Origin: Aquitalea aquatilis | GTDB lineage: Bacteria > Pseudomonadota > Gammaproteobacteria > Burkholderiales > Chromobacteriaceae | Assembly (NCBI RefSeq): GCF_005155025.1 | Contig: NZ_CP039731.1 | Coordinates: forward strand, 558,001-622,000 | DNA: 64,000 nt | Direction: 5' to 3' | Shown: piece after piece, positions 54,435 through 62,613 of the stretch | Layout of the letters: the number at the start of each line of letters is the position of its first letter | Numbering within the stretch: position 1 is the stretch's first letter | Program-made: the position numbers and the translations under genes | The notes under the pieces: generated by a model | What the model was told of the DNA's origin: nothing | The model's database searches: none | What the model saw: the letters and a program-made list of their open reading frames with translations, nothing else

Positions 54435-55799
54435 TCAAACGGCCTTGCGCACGCTCACCTGCAAGCCACCGCTGTCGCGGTTTGCCAGCGTCAGGCTCAG
54501 ACCATGCAAGCTGGCAATACGCTCGACAATGGACAAGCCCAGCCCACTGCCCGGTACATCCTGCCCGGGTGGACGGAAAAAGCGCTCATGTACCCGGTCC
54601 AGCCATTCCGGCGCAATACCCGGCCCGTTATCCTGCACCACAATGCCAGTCGTCCCCGCCTGCAACGCGATGCACGCGCCAGCCGGGCAATAGCGCACCG
54701 CATTGTCCAGCACATTACGCAGCATCAGCGTGAGCAAGGTGGCATCACCCGTCAGCGGCAAGACCTGTGCCGGGCTATCCTGCCATTGCAGCTGCAGTTG
54801 CATGTTCTTGCCGGCGGCCGCAGCGGCCACATCGGCCATGGCATCGCCACACACCGTGGCCCAATCCACTGGCTGCGCCGCGGGCAAGCCCTGCAGCGGA
54901 TCAAGCCGGGACAAGGCCAGCAATTGCTCCACCAGCCGGGTGGCGCGGCCAATGCCCTGCTGCAACTGTCGCAGCGCATGCTGGCGGCCTGCTTCGTCCG
55001 GCATCAGTGCCATGACCTCGGCCTGCACCTGCAAGGCGGCCAGCGGCGTGCGCAACTCATGCGCAGCATCGGCCGTGAAACGCCGTTCGTGCTCCACCGT
55101 GTCGGCAATGCGGGCAAACAGCGCATTCAAGGCACGCACCATGGGCAGTACCTCGCCCGGCACATCTTCAGCCAGCGGGCTACTGTCCAGCGCACTGCGG
55201 CGGCCAAGATCGGCGGCCACCTGCTGCAAGGGCCGCAAACCCTTGCGCACCGCCCATAGAATCAGCAACAGCAAAACCGGCAAACCCAGCAACCACGGCA
55301 GCAACTGGCCCTGTATCACCTTGAGTACTACTTCGTGCCGCAGCTTCTGCCGCTGACCGACGGCAACCAGGCGCGAACCGTCCGGTGCCGGCAGATAGAA
55401 CAAGCGCCATTCATCCTTGTCATCGTGGCCGCTAACCGTATAAAACCCCCGCCGTCCGGCCTCGAAACTGAAATGGCGGCCCTTGCCGTCACTCAGCAGC
55501 AAATCCCCGGCTTCGTTCCATACCGCCACGCCGATGTCGTCGTCTTCCATCTCGCCACGGTCGCCGCCGCGAATCAGCTTCTTGGTCTTGGGCAATACCG
55601 GCAGTGGATCGTCGCCATGCTCGCCCATGTTGACGCTGAGCAATTGCCGGGCAAACAGGGTGAGTTGGGTGTCGTACAGTTCGTCCACCTCATGGTGGGC
55701 GACATAGGCGGCCACACCCGTGGACACCAGCCAGATCAGCGGCACGGTAATCAGCAGCAGCACCGCCAGGCGGCGCTGCAAAGTGGGCTGGCGCTTCAT
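54435..55799 (-). CDS. sensor histidine kinase (QseC/PmrB type)
   Basis: The 454-residue kinase has two transmembrane segments (about 11-31 and 165-185) around a short periplasmic domain, then HAMP, HisKA with [12 protein letters not shown], and HATPase with DNGPGIAP and GSGLGLSIV. The layout is that of QseC/PmrB kinases. It overlaps the response-regulator gene by 4 bp and is the last gene of an operon with a PepSY protein and a cytochrome b561, a combination frequent in proteobacteria. Confidence 0.92.
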   Translation of the reverse strand: MKRQPTLQRRLAVLLLITVPLIWLVSTGVAAYVAHHEVDELYDTQLTLFARQLLSVNMGEHGDDPLPVLPKTKKLIRGGDRGEMEDDDIGVAVWNEAGDLLLSDGKGRHFSFEAGRRGFYTVSGHDDKDEWRLFYLPAPDGSRLVAVGQRQKLRHEVVLKVIQGQLLPWLLGLPVLLLLILWAVRKGLRPLQQVAADLGRRSALDSSPLAEDVPGEVLPMVRALNALFARIADTVEHERRFTADAAHELRTPLAALQVQAEVMALMPDEAGRQHALRQLQQGIGRATRLVEQLLALSRLDPLQGLPAAQPVDWATVCGDAMADVAAAAAGKNMQLQLQWQDSPAQVLPLTGDATLLTLMLRNVLDNAVRYCPAGACIALQAGTTGIVVQDNGPGIAPEWLDRVHERFFRPPGQDVPGSGLGLSIVERIASLHGLSLTLANRDSGGLQVSVRKAV

Positions 55800-56458
55800 T
55801 GCAGCTCGCCCAGCGCATAGCCAATGCCGCGCTGGGTGCGGATAAAGCCAGCTCCCAGTTTTTTGCGCAGGTGATGGACATACACCTCCACCGCATTGCT
55901 TTCCAGCTCCTGCCCCCAGCCGTAAAGCTTTTCTTCGATCAACTCACGCGACAACACCCGGCCCTTGCTGGACAGCAGCAGCTCCAGCAAGGCCAGTTCG
56001 CGCGCGGTCAGCTCCAGCGGCTTGTCATCCAGCCAGGCGGTGCGGGCCACCGGATCAAAGCTGACCGCACCATGGCTCAGGCGATTGGCGGACTGGCCAT
56101 GACGGCGGCGGATCAGCGCCCGCAAGCGCGCCGCCACTTCGCTCAATGCAAACGGCTTGACCAGATAGTCATCCGCACCGGCATCCAGCCCCTGCAGACG
56201 CTCATCCAGCGTATCGCGCGCGGTCAGTACCAGTACCGGCACATCCTGCCCGGCCTGACGCCAGGCGGCGAGGATATCCATGCCATCCATGCCCGGCAGG
56301 CCCAGATCCAGCACCACGGCATCAAACGGCGCGGCCGACAACGCGGCCAGCCCTTCCCGGCCCTGGCGAAACCAGTCGACCACAAAGCCCAACTGGCCCA
56401 GGCCCATCTTCAGGCCATCACCAATCAGCGGATCATCCTCCAGCACCAATATGCGCAT
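55796..56458 (-). CDS. OmpR-family response regulator (QseB/PmrA type)
   Basis: The 220-residue regulator has a receiver domain ([12 protein letters not shown], phosphoacceptor Asp in [18 protein letters not shown]) and an OmpR-type winged helix (about 125-218, ending [14 protein letters not shown]). It is the partner of the overlapping kinase. A tandem CTTAAA site upstream of the operon fits PmrA/QseB-type binding and suggests autoregulation. Confidence 0.93.
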   Translation of the reverse strand: MRILVLEDDPLIGDGLKMGLGQLGFVVDWFRQGREGLAALSAAPFDAVVLDLGLPGMDGMDILAAWRQAGQDVPVLVLTARDTLDERLQGLDAGADDYLVKPFALSEVAARLRALIRRRHGQSANRLSHGAVSFDPVARTAWLDDKPLELTARELALLELLLSSKGRVLSRELIEEKLYGWGQELESNAVEVYVHHLRKKLGAGFIRTQRGIGYALGELQ

Positions 56459-56460
56459 GT

Positions 56461-57036
56461 TTATTTCCTTGCTTCAAACTCCGGCACGGCCTGCTCGTCG
56501 CCCTGCTGCGGCATGGGCTTGACGCCGGTGACCATGGCCCTGATCAGATTGATGCCGCCCAACCGACTCATCACCAAGGCCGCCAGCACATGCAGGCCGA
56601 CACTGCCGATGAGGATATTGGCCAGCGCGCCGTGTAGTTCCTGCATGCCGTCATCGCCCCAGAAGGCATCGGTGCCCAGCAGATAACCGCTCACACCCAA
56701 TCCCAGCACCAGCGCCATCAGCCACAGCATCATCAGCGCGCCCAACGGGTTGTGCCCGGCATGGGCATCCAGCCGGCCCTGACGCATGTCCTGCCAGTGT
56801 GCCCGCAAGCGGCGCGGCGTAGGAAAGAAATCGGCAAAACGGGCATGCCTGCTACCAACAAAGCCCCACACCACCCGCGACAGCACCAGCACAGCGGCCA
56901 GATAGCCAGCCCAGCGATGCGGACCTTCGCCATCTTCCAGCACAAAATAATTGCCCAGCACACAGGCCGCCAGCGTCCAGTGAAACACTCGGACAAAACG
57001 GTCCCACACCTTGATTACCTGTGTATTGTCAGCCAT
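56461..57036 (-). CDS. cytochrome b561-type diheme membrane protein
   Basis: The 191-residue protein has four transmembrane helices with His residues suited to heme b ligation ([37 protein letters not shown]). It is related to the b-type subunits of Ni/Fe hydrogenases and to bacterial b561. It probably passes electrons between quinol and a periplasmic partner. AAAGGA precedes the ATG at 57036. It lies two bases from the response-regulator gene and downstream of a PepSY gene. Confidence 0.88.
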   Translation of the reverse strand: MADNTQVIKVWDRFVRVFHWTLAACVLGNYFVLEDGEGPHRWAGYLAAVLVLSRVVWGFVGSRHARFADFFPTPRRLRAHWQDMRQGRLDAHAGHNPLGALMMLWLMALVLGLGVSGYLLGTDAFWGDDGMQELHGALANILIGSVGLHVLAALVMSRLGGINLIRAMVTGVKPMPQQGDEQAVPEFEARK

Positions 57037-57125
57037 CAATCCATTTCCTTTCAGCAAAAGAATAGGCCGGCGCCCGATGGCAGCCGGCCCTCCCGCCCCG
57101 GGAGCGCGCCCGGCATGCAACAGGC

Positions 57126-57395
57126 TTATTGCTGTACTTCGCTCTTCACCGGCTTGCCAGTCTTGGTGTCGAAGTAGATTTCCACCTTCTTGTCGTCCTT
57201 GTTCTTGCCGTAGATCTCATAGCACTGGCCGCTCACCTTGAATTTGTCGATCTTGTAGCCCTGGCCTTCCAGCTGTTTCTTGAAATCTTCCTGCTTGATC
57301 CACTCGCTCTTGGGGTGGGTTTCACACTTGGCACCAGCAAAAACGGCAGGGGCGGCAAAGGCAGCGAACAGGGCGGTCAGCAACAGTTTTTTCAT
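57126..57395 (-). CDS. periplasmic PepSY-domain protein
   Basis: The 89-residue product has a signal peptide (MKKLLLTALFAAFAAPAVFA) and a PepSY-like domain (CETHPKSEWIKQEDFKKQL, YKIDKFKVSGQCYEIYG, VEIYFDTKTGKPV). Two cysteines in the mature part could form a disulfide. It is first in the operon with cytochrome b561 and the two-component pair, so it may be a periplasmic ligand or redox partner (inference). Confidence 0.88.
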   Translation of the reverse strand: MKKLLLTALFAAFAAPAVFAGAKCETHPKSEWIKQEDFKKQLEGQGYKIDKFKVSGQCYEIYGKNKDDKKVEIYFDTKTGKPVKSEVQQ

Positions 57396-57457
57396 TTCTC
57401 GAATCTCCAGGATTAAACCGGTTCATTCCGGTGGCAGGGCTATTTAAACGCAGCAGT

Positions 57458-57474
57458 CTTAAACCCAACTTAAA
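57458..57474 (-). promoter_or_regulatory. PmrA/QseB-like tandem box upstream of the PepSY operon
   Basis: CTTAAA-CCCAA-CTTAAA on the plus strand (TTTAAG-N5-TTTAAG on the minus) is a direct repeat with the 5-bp spacer typical of PmrA/QseB sites. It lies 63 bp before the PepSY start. A TAAATA element follows on the minus strand and could be the -10. Confidence 0.5.
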
Positions 57475-57482
57475 ACCGCGCT

Positions 57483-57522
57483 ACGTCATCCGCGCGTCAC
57501 CAAAGCCACATCGCGCTGTCAT
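57483..57522 (+). promoter_or_regulatory. Pho-box-like array upstream of the metallophosphoesterase
   Basis: Four 7-mers with exact 11-bp spacing: ACGTCAT (57483), GCGTCAC (57494), GCCACAT (57505) and CTGTCAT (57516). The last is a perfect Pho-box unit; the others match it at 5, 4 and 3 of 7 positions. The coding start is at 57571. Confidence 0.45.
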
Positions 57523-57570
57523 CTGTTGCATGCAGCATGACGCGGTACACCACGGCAGAACGGACCCGAC

Positions 57571-58518
57571 ATGCAGCCCGACACCGCCTCCACCAGCAGC
57601 CGCCACTACCGCGCCATCTGGATTTCCGATGTACACCTGGGCACCTCCGGCTGCCGCGCCGACCATTTGCTCGACTTCCTCAAGCACAACGAATCCGACC
57701 ACCTCTATCTGGTGGGCGATATCGTTGACGGCTGGCAACTGAAAAAATCCTGGTACTGGAAGCAAAGCCACAACGATGTGGTGCAAAAAGTACTGCGCAA
57801 GGCGCGCAAGGGTTGTCAGGTGGTGTATGTGCCGGGCAATCACGATGAGGCCGCCCGCCACTACGTGGGACTGGACTTCGGCGGCATCGCCATCCGGCGC
57901 GAGGCCGAACACACCACAGCGGATGGCAAGCGCCTGCTGATCATCCACGGCGACGAATTCGATGGCGTCATCCAGCACATCAAGTGGCTGGCCTATGTCG
58001 GCGACTCGCTCTACACCGTCATCCTGGAGCTGAACCGTGGCTTCAACTGGCTGCGCAAGCAACTGGGCATGCCGTACTGGTCGCTGTCGCAATACCTCAA
58101 GCACAAGGTCAAAAACGCGGTCAACTTCATCAGCGACTTCGAAAAAATCCTCGCCGGCGAAGCCCGCCGCCGCGACTACGACGGCGTGATTTGTGGCCAC
58201 ATCCACAAGGCCGAAGTGCGGGATATCGACGGCATCATCTATGGCAACAGCGGCGACTGGGTAGAAAGCCTGTCAGCCCTGGTGGAACACGCCGATGGCC
58301 GGCTGGAAGTGGTGTACTGGACCGAACTGCAATCCGCAGCAGAACCCGTCCGCCGCAAAAACAAGCAAACCGGCGCTGCGACACAGCCCGCCACCGGCCA
58401 AGCAGAAGCCGCCCAACCAGCGTGGCTACCGCAGCCGGCAGCGCCAACCTTGCTTACGCGGGCAGACACCACTGCCCAGCTGTCCGACCCCACCCAGGAG
58501 ACACCATGCGCATCCTGA
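57571..58518 (+). CDS. metallophosphoesterase, LpxH-like; candidate phospholipase C PlcP
   Basis: The 315-residue calcineurin-type phosphoesterase has all metal motifs: ISDVHLG (Asp20, His22), VGDIVDGW (Asp50), GNHDE (Asn90, His91), HGDEFD and GHIHKAE. Automatic annotation would call it UDP-2,3-diacylglucosamine diphosphatase. However, LpxH is about 240 residues, and the next gene is an Agt-like glycosyltransferase. This is the arrangement of PlcP (Sinorhizobium), which turns phospholipids into diacylglycerol under phosphate starvation. The Pho-like array upstream supports that reading. A Pro/Ala-rich tail (about 260-315) has no known role. It overlaps the next gene by 13 bp. Confidence 0.85.
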   Translation: MQPDTASTSSRHYRAIWISDVHLGTSGCRADHLLDFLKHNESDHLYLVGDIVDGWQLKKSWYWKQSHNDVVQKVLRKARKGCQVVYVPGNHDEAARHYVGLDFGGIAIRREAEHTTADGKRLLIIHGDEFDGVIQHIKWLAYVGDSLYTVILELNRGFNWLRKQLGMPYWSLSQYLKHKVKNAVNFISDFEKILAGEARRRDYDGVICGHIHKAEVRDIDGIIYGNSGDWVESLSALVEHADGRLEVVYWTELQSAAEPVRRKNKQTGAATQPATGQAEAAQPAWLPQPAAPTLLTRADTTAQLSDPTQETPCAS

Positions 58519-59543
58519 TCGTCACCGACGCCTGGAAACCGCAAGTCAACGGCGTAGTCCGCACCCTCACCGAAACCAGCCGTGAGCTGACCCAGTTCGG
58601 CCATCAGGTGGACATGATCACGCCACTGGAATTCAACACCCTGCCCTGCCCCACCTATCCCGACATCCGCCTGTCCATCCTGCCCTACCGCCAGGTAGCG
58701 CGGCGGATTGCCGAACTGGCACCACACGCCATCCACATTGCTACCGAAGGCCCACTGGGGTTGGCGGCACGCCGCTATTGCCTGCGCCACAAACTGGCCT
58801 TCACCACCGCCTATCACACCCGTTTTCCGGAATACATCGCCGCCCGCACCCGCCTGCCGCTGTCCATCAGCTATGCCTGGATGCGCCATTTCCACAATGC
58901 CGGCGCCGCCACCATGGTGCCCACCCAGTCCATAGCCGACGACCTGCGCGCCCGTGGTTTTACCAAGGTGGTGTTATGGAGCCGTGGCGTGGATACCAGC
59001 CTGTTCACGCCCGGTACACGGGAGCGTCTGGATGAAAGCACTGCCCCGCGCTTTGTCTATATCGGGCGGATCGCCGTGGAAAAGAACATCGAAGCCTTCC
59101 TCAAACTCGATCTACCCGGCAGCAAATGGGTGGTGGGCGATGGCCCGCTGATGGCCCGTCTGCAGCGCGAATATCCCGAAGTCCACTTTGCCGGTGTCTT
59201 TCCGCAAAACGAGCTGGCCCGCTTCTACCGTGCGGCGGATGTTTTTGTCTTTCCCAGCCTGACCGACACCTTTGGCCTGGTGCTGCTGGAAGCCATGGCC
59301 TGCGGCACACCGGTAGCCTCCTATCCAGTGGCCGGGCCACTGGATGTGATAGGTAATAGCGGGGCGGGCATACTCGCCGAGGACCTGCGCCAGGCCTGTC
59401 TGGATGCGATGAAGATCGACCGCAGCCATGTACGCCGGATTGCCGAAGGTTTTTCCTGGACCGCCGCCGCACGCCAGTTCGAGCAGCACCTGCATCCCAA
59501 TCCAGCGGAACGCGTCGCCACCCTGAAGCCGCAGGCAGGTTGA
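58506..59543 (+). CDS. GT4 glycosyltransferase; candidate diacylglycerol glycosyltransferase Agt
   Basis: The 345-residue GT-B enzyme begins MRILIVTDAWKPQVNGVVRTL, has the acceptor-side loop YHTRFPEY and the donor-side motif FPSLTDTFGLVLLEAMACGTPV (EX7E). This subgroup includes the Agt glycosyltransferases that add glucose or glucuronic acid to diacylglycerol in phosphate-starved cells, and mannosyltransferases. Coupling to the PlcP-like gene by a 13-bp overlap supports the lipid role, which is inferred. Confidence 0.88.
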   Translation: MRILIVTDAWKPQVNGVVRTLTETSRELTQFGHQVDMITPLEFNTLPCPTYPDIRLSILPYRQVARRIAELAPHAIHIATEGPLGLAARRYCLRHKLAFTTAYHTRFPEYIAARTRLPLSISYAWMRHFHNAGAATMVPTQSIADDLRARGFTKVVLWSRGVDTSLFTPGTRERLDESTAPRFVYIGRIAVEKNIEAFLKLDLPGSKWVVGDGPLMARLQREYPEVHFAGVFPQNELARFYRAADVFVFPSLTDTFGLVLLEAMACGTPVASYPVAGPLDVIGNSGAGILAEDLRQACLDAMKIDRSHVRRIAEGFSWTAAARQFEQHLHPNPAERVATLKPQAG

Positions 59544-59653
59544 TAGCGCCAAAACAGCCGGCGTTGCAAAACAGGTCGCGCCGCCCATGGCTGTGGGGAC
59601 AAGGCTTCAGCACATTGCCATGGCCGTGGCCGGCACCGCGCTACAAAAAAAAC

Positions 59654-59681
59654 TTGAGTCCGCCAATCACAGGCCTATACT
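59654..59681 (+). promoter_or_regulatory. sigma70-like promoter in the degenerate stretch
   Basis: TTGAGT (59654-59659), a 16-bp spacer and TATACT (59676-59681). A GAGG ribosome site and an ATG at 59712 follow, which start a 23-codon frame closed by TGA. Confidence 0.4.
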
Positions 59682-59711
59682 GAAATCATTCAGTAACAGG
59701 GAGGGTTTGGG

Positions 59712-60147
59712 ATGAGTCATTGGCCGGATTCCGACAACCTTGTTCAACTTTGTGTTCAGAACCCATCACCTTCTCAGGTTTGATGGCGGCTGCTTCAGCG
59801 TAGCCGGGAGCACTACCAGCGTCCATCACGGATGCATCAACGACAGGTCGTCGGTAAGCCAGACACGAAACAACAGACTTTGCTTGAGCTTGATGAGTTA
59901 GCCGGGGCTTGAAAGCCCTTATCCGCCACCCTAACAGGCAGCGATCATGATGTTACCGCCCGATCAACCAAGGGCATTTTAGATGTAATATCAGTGCTTT
60001 ACGACTTATCTGGTGCTGTGCATACAGCCTGTTCTTTGGTAATGACCTGTTCGCGGTTTTGCAGAATATCGTTGGCAAACATGTTCGCCGCGACGCGGGT
60101 TGCAGTCTTGTATGTGATGTTTGCGTTATCCCGCAAATCCTTCTGAA
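59712..60147 (+). pseudogene. possible degenerate gene with two in-frame TGA codons
   Basis: From the ATG at 59712 (MSHWPDSDNLVQLCVQNPSP...) one frame stays open to a stop at 60145-60147 except for TGA codons at 59781 and 59910. A promoter and ribosome site precede it. No family is recognised in any of the three segments. The last third is antisense to a small minus-strand frame that looks more protein-like, so this may be a chance pattern or the remnant of a mobile gene. The stretch 59544-59711 holds nothing else. Confidence 0.25.
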
Positions 60148-60151
60148 ACAT
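59999..60151 (-). CDS. small hypothetical ORF (50 aa)
   Basis: The frame encodes a hydrophilic, helical-looking peptide starting MFQKDLRDNANITYKTATRV and ending CTAPDKS. A GAGG site lies ten bases before the ATG. It is downstream of the dehydrogenase gene on the same strand, after a hairpin without T-run (60168-60192). No family is recognised; it could also be a gene fragment. Confidence 0.4.
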   Translation of the reverse strand: MFQKDLRDNANITYKTATRVAANMFANDILQNREQVITKEQAVCTAPDKS

Positions 60152-60167
60152 GCAGTGACACACCTCG

Positions 60168-60192
60168 GAGGGCGGCCAGTCAAGCCGCCCTC
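60168..60192. terminator. hairpin after the dehydrogenase gene
   Basis: GAGGGCGGC (60168-60176) and GCCGCCCTC (60184-60192) form a perfect 9-bp stem with a 7-base loop, ten bp past the stop codon on the minus strand. No minus-strand T-run follows; on the plus strand TTTCAC follows. Confidence 0.55.
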
Positions 60193-60201
60193 TTTCACAT
60201 T

Positions 60202-61212
60202 CTAGTCCTGCTGCTGCCTGATCCGCTCAATCACCACCCGTGCCAGATGCTGGGTACTGACCCCAGGTGACATCACGTCCGGGGTGGCAATGCCATCCAG
60301 CAAGGTGGCCCGTACTGCCTGCTCGATGCGCAGTGCCAGCTTCGGACGCTGCCACCATACCCGCAGCAGCATGGCCGCGCTGAGAATGGCAGCCAAAGGA
60401 TTGGCAATACCCTGGCCAGCAATATCCGGGGCCGAACCATGTACTGGCTCGGCAATTGCCGCGGCCACACCCAGATTCAGCGAAGGTGCCAGGCCCAGAC
60501 CGCCACCAAATGCTGCCGCCAGATCCGACAAAATATCGCCATACAGATTGGGTGCCAGCAGCATGTCGAAGCTTTCCGGTGCCTGCGCCAGGCGCAAAGC
60601 TGCCGTATCCACCAGCATTTCATCTACCGTAATGTCGGGAAAGTCACGAGCAACCTCACGCGCGCAGTCGCGGAACAGGCCATCGGTGCGCGGCAGGATA
60701 TTGGCCTTGTGAATGATGGTGATGCGCTGACGGCCAGCATTGCGCGCCAGTTCGAATGCGCTGCGCGCCACCCGCAATGAGGCCTTGCGCGTAATGCGCT
60801 TGATGGCCACTGCGACTTCACCGTCAGACTGCTCATCACCCACATACAGGTCTTCGGTATTTTCGCGCACGATGATCAGATCAATACCACCACGGCTGCT
60901 AGCCAGGGGCAAACTGAGCGTGGGACGAATATTGGCATGACAGCCCAGTTCACGGCGCAATTGCACAATGGGCGAGCGATAGCCCTCCACCAGCTGCATC
61001 GGTGAGCTGACAGCCCCAAAAAACACCGCCCCGCATTCGCGGGCAGCAGCCAGCGTACGCTCTGGCAGCGCCTGGCCATTGCGACAGAACTCTTCCCAGC
61101 CGGCATCCGCAAACACCAGTTGCAAGCCGGGCAGTACCGCCTGCAACACGCCCACGGCCACCGGTACCACTTCATGACCGATCCCGTCGCCAGCTATCAC
61201 GCACAGTTTCAT
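60202..61212 (-). CDS. isocitrate/isopropylmalate dehydrogenase family protein
   Basis: The 336-residue beta-decarboxylating dehydrogenase has the N-terminal GDGIGHEV, the substrate loop SPIVQLRRELGCHANIRP, the signature NLYGDILSDLAAAFGGGLGLAPS and the NAD-side EPVHGSAPDIAGQGIANP. The HGSAPDIAG context points to NAD rather than NADP. Length and sequence lie between LeuB and homoisocitrate/tartrate-type enzymes. No leu genes are adjacent, so the substrate is open. The start at 61212 has a GGGTGAAG site; 22 upstream codons are not conserved. Confidence 0.85.
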   Translation of the reverse strand: MKLCVIAGDGIGHEVVPVAVGVLQAVLPGLQLVFADAGWEEFCRNGQALPERTLAAARECGAVFFGAVSSPMQLVEGYRSPIVQLRRELGCHANIRPTLSLPLASSRGGIDLIIVRENTEDLYVGDEQSDGEVAVAIKRITRKASLRVARSAFELARNAGRQRITIIHKANILPRTDGLFRDCAREVARDFPDITVDEMLVDTAALRLAQAPESFDMLLAPNLYGDILSDLAAAFGGGLGLAPSLNLGVAAAIAEPVHGSAPDIAGQGIANPLAAILSAAMLLRVWWQRPKLALRIEQAVRATLLDGIATPDVMSPGVSTQHLARVVIERIRQQQD

Positions 61213-61382
61213 CTTCACCCTCTCATCATCGCAGCCAGGAGTGGCAATTCTACTCGCTGCACGGCCGATACCGCACAATTAATGACATTCGGATTGGCGA
61301 TGACAGCCAGGGCGCACACTGTCCGACAAGCATGGCGCTATGCCTGCCCTTTATGCACTAGCGCAGCACGCAATACAATTTG

Positions 61383-61396
61383 CTGATCTAAATCAA
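61383..61396. promoter_or_regulatory. FNR-like box between the dehydrogenase gene and fpr
   Basis: CTGAT-CTAA-ATCAA matches the FNR pattern at 9 of 10 positions. AATAAA at 61419-61424 is where a class II promoter for the plus strand would have its -10. It is 280 bp from fpr and 171 bp from the dehydrogenase start. Confidence 0.35.
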
Positions 61397-61595
61397 TCAC
61401 CCATTAAGAACAATCAGGAATAAACACAGCGGAAAGAAATCGTTAGGGCTACCTCATTCTTTAAGGTAACATCCTGTTCCAGTTGACTTTCCCGCCAGGC
61501 CCCATGCCCTGCAAGCCATAGGTAGCGGCCAGGCCTGGTATCGCAGCGATTTGATCATTATGCACAATGACATAGTGAGAACGGCTAGCAATGTT

Positions 61596-61624
61596 TAGTC
61601 AAGCGGACCCGAAAAGGGTAAAAT
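61596..61624 (+). promoter_or_regulatory. sigma70-like promoter of fpr
   Basis: TAGTCA (61596-61601), a 17-bp spacer and TAAAAT (61619-61624), 52 bp before the fpr start. The rest of 61213-61676 holds no gene. Confidence 0.45.
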
Positions 61625-61676
61625 CGCGGCAACCACTCATTCCTTGATTTCTTTTGGATAGCGAGCAGCAATTTAT

Positions 61677-62459
61677 ATGTCCTCCCCCAATCTGACCGCT
61701 GAAAAGGTCCTGTCGGTTCACCACTGGAACGACACCCTGTTCACCTTCACCTGCACCCGCGATGCCGGTCTGCGCTTCATCAACGGCCAATTCGTCATGA
61801 TCGGCCTGGAAGTGAACGGCAAGCCGCTGATGCGCGCCTACTCCATTGTCAGCTCCAATTACGAAGAGCATCTGGAGTTTTACAGCATCAAGGTACAAGA
61901 CGGCCCGCTGACTTCGCGCCTGCAGCACTTGCAGGTCGGCGATACCGTGATGATCAGCAAAAAGCCCACCGGCACCCTGGTACAAGACAATCTGCTACCG
62001 GGCAAAAACCTGTACCTGCTGTCTACCGGTACTGGCCTGGCACCGTTCATGTCCATCATCAAGGACCCGGAAGTTTACGAACGCTACGACAAGGTCATCC
62101 TGACCCACGGCGTACGCTGGGTAAGCGAACTGGGTTATCACGACTACATCACCAATGAACTGCCGGAAAACGAGTTCTTTGGCGATATCGTGAAAGAAAA
62201 GCTGATCTACTATCCGACCGTGACCCGCGAGCCTTTCCGCAACCAGGGCCGCCTGACCGATCTGATCACCAATGGCAAGATGTGCGCCGATATCGGCCTG
62301 CCGCAGCTGAGTCCGGAAAACGACCGCGTACTGATCTGCGGTAGCCCGTCCATGCTGCACGACCTGTGCGAAATCCTGAATGGCCTCGGCTTCAAGGAAT
62401 CTCCGCGCATGGGCGAGCCGGGCGACTACGCCATCGAACGCGCCTTCGTCGAAAAGTAA
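61677..62459 (+). CDS. fpr: ferredoxin (flavodoxin)-NADP+ reductase
   Basis: This FAD enzyme moves electrons between NADPH and ferredoxin or flavodoxin, for Fe-S cluster repair and oxidative-stress defence. The 260-residue product is of the short bacterial type. It shows the FAD motif RAYSIVSS, the NADP-loop GTGLAPFMSI, the region CGSPSMLHD and a C-terminus ending FVEK without a stacking aromatic residue, as in subclass I bacterial enzymes. It is monocistronic, with a promoter at 61596-61624 and a terminator after it. Confidence 0.95.
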   Translation: MSSPNLTAEKVLSVHHWNDTLFTFTCTRDAGLRFINGQFVMIGLEVNGKPLMRAYSIVSSNYEEHLEFYSIKVQDGPLTSRLQHLQVGDTVMISKKPTGTLVQDNLLPGKNLYLLSTGTGLAPFMSIIKDPEVYERYDKVILTHGVRWVSELGYHDYITNELPENEFFGDIVKEKLIYYPTVTREPFRNQGRLTDLITNGKMCADIGLPQLSPENDRVLICGSPSMLHDLCEILNGLGFKESPRMGEPGDYAIERAFVEK

Positions 62460-62481
62460 GAGCAGCCCAGCTGCAAATACC

Positions 62482-62514
62482 AAACGCCATCCAGCAGGAT
62501 GGCGTTTTTGTTTG
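62482..62514 (+). terminator. terminator of fpr
   Basis: AAACGCCATCC and GGATGGCGTTT (62482-62492 / 62497-62507) with an AGCA loop and a T-run (TTTTTGTTT). Confidence 0.9.
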
Positions 62515-62555
62515 TCCTGACCAGCACTCAACTAGCGCTGACGGAGTGAGGAACG

Positions 62556-62586
62556 CAAAAAAGGGAGGCAGAAGCCTCCCTTTTCT
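62556..62586. terminator. terminator of the repeat-protein gene
   Basis: AAGGGAGGC (62561-62569) and GCCTCCCTT (62574-62582) with an AGAA loop; the minus strand continues in a T-run (TTTTTT), and the plus strand in TTTTCTT. Confidence 0.85.
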
Positions 62587-62613
62587 TATGCGAGCCAGAC
62601 GCTGACGTCTTGA

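Noticed and set aside
57571-58518. Simple annotation as LpxH of lipid A synthesis
   Set aside because: The protein is much longer than LpxH and is coupled to an Agt-like glycosyltransferase behind a Pho-like array; PlcP is the better candidate, though not proven.
59760-59960. Minus-strand open frame (VVDASVMDAG...) resembling a DDE transposase strand
   Set aside because: No second acidic motif or flanking inverted repeats could be found, so a transposase call is not supported.
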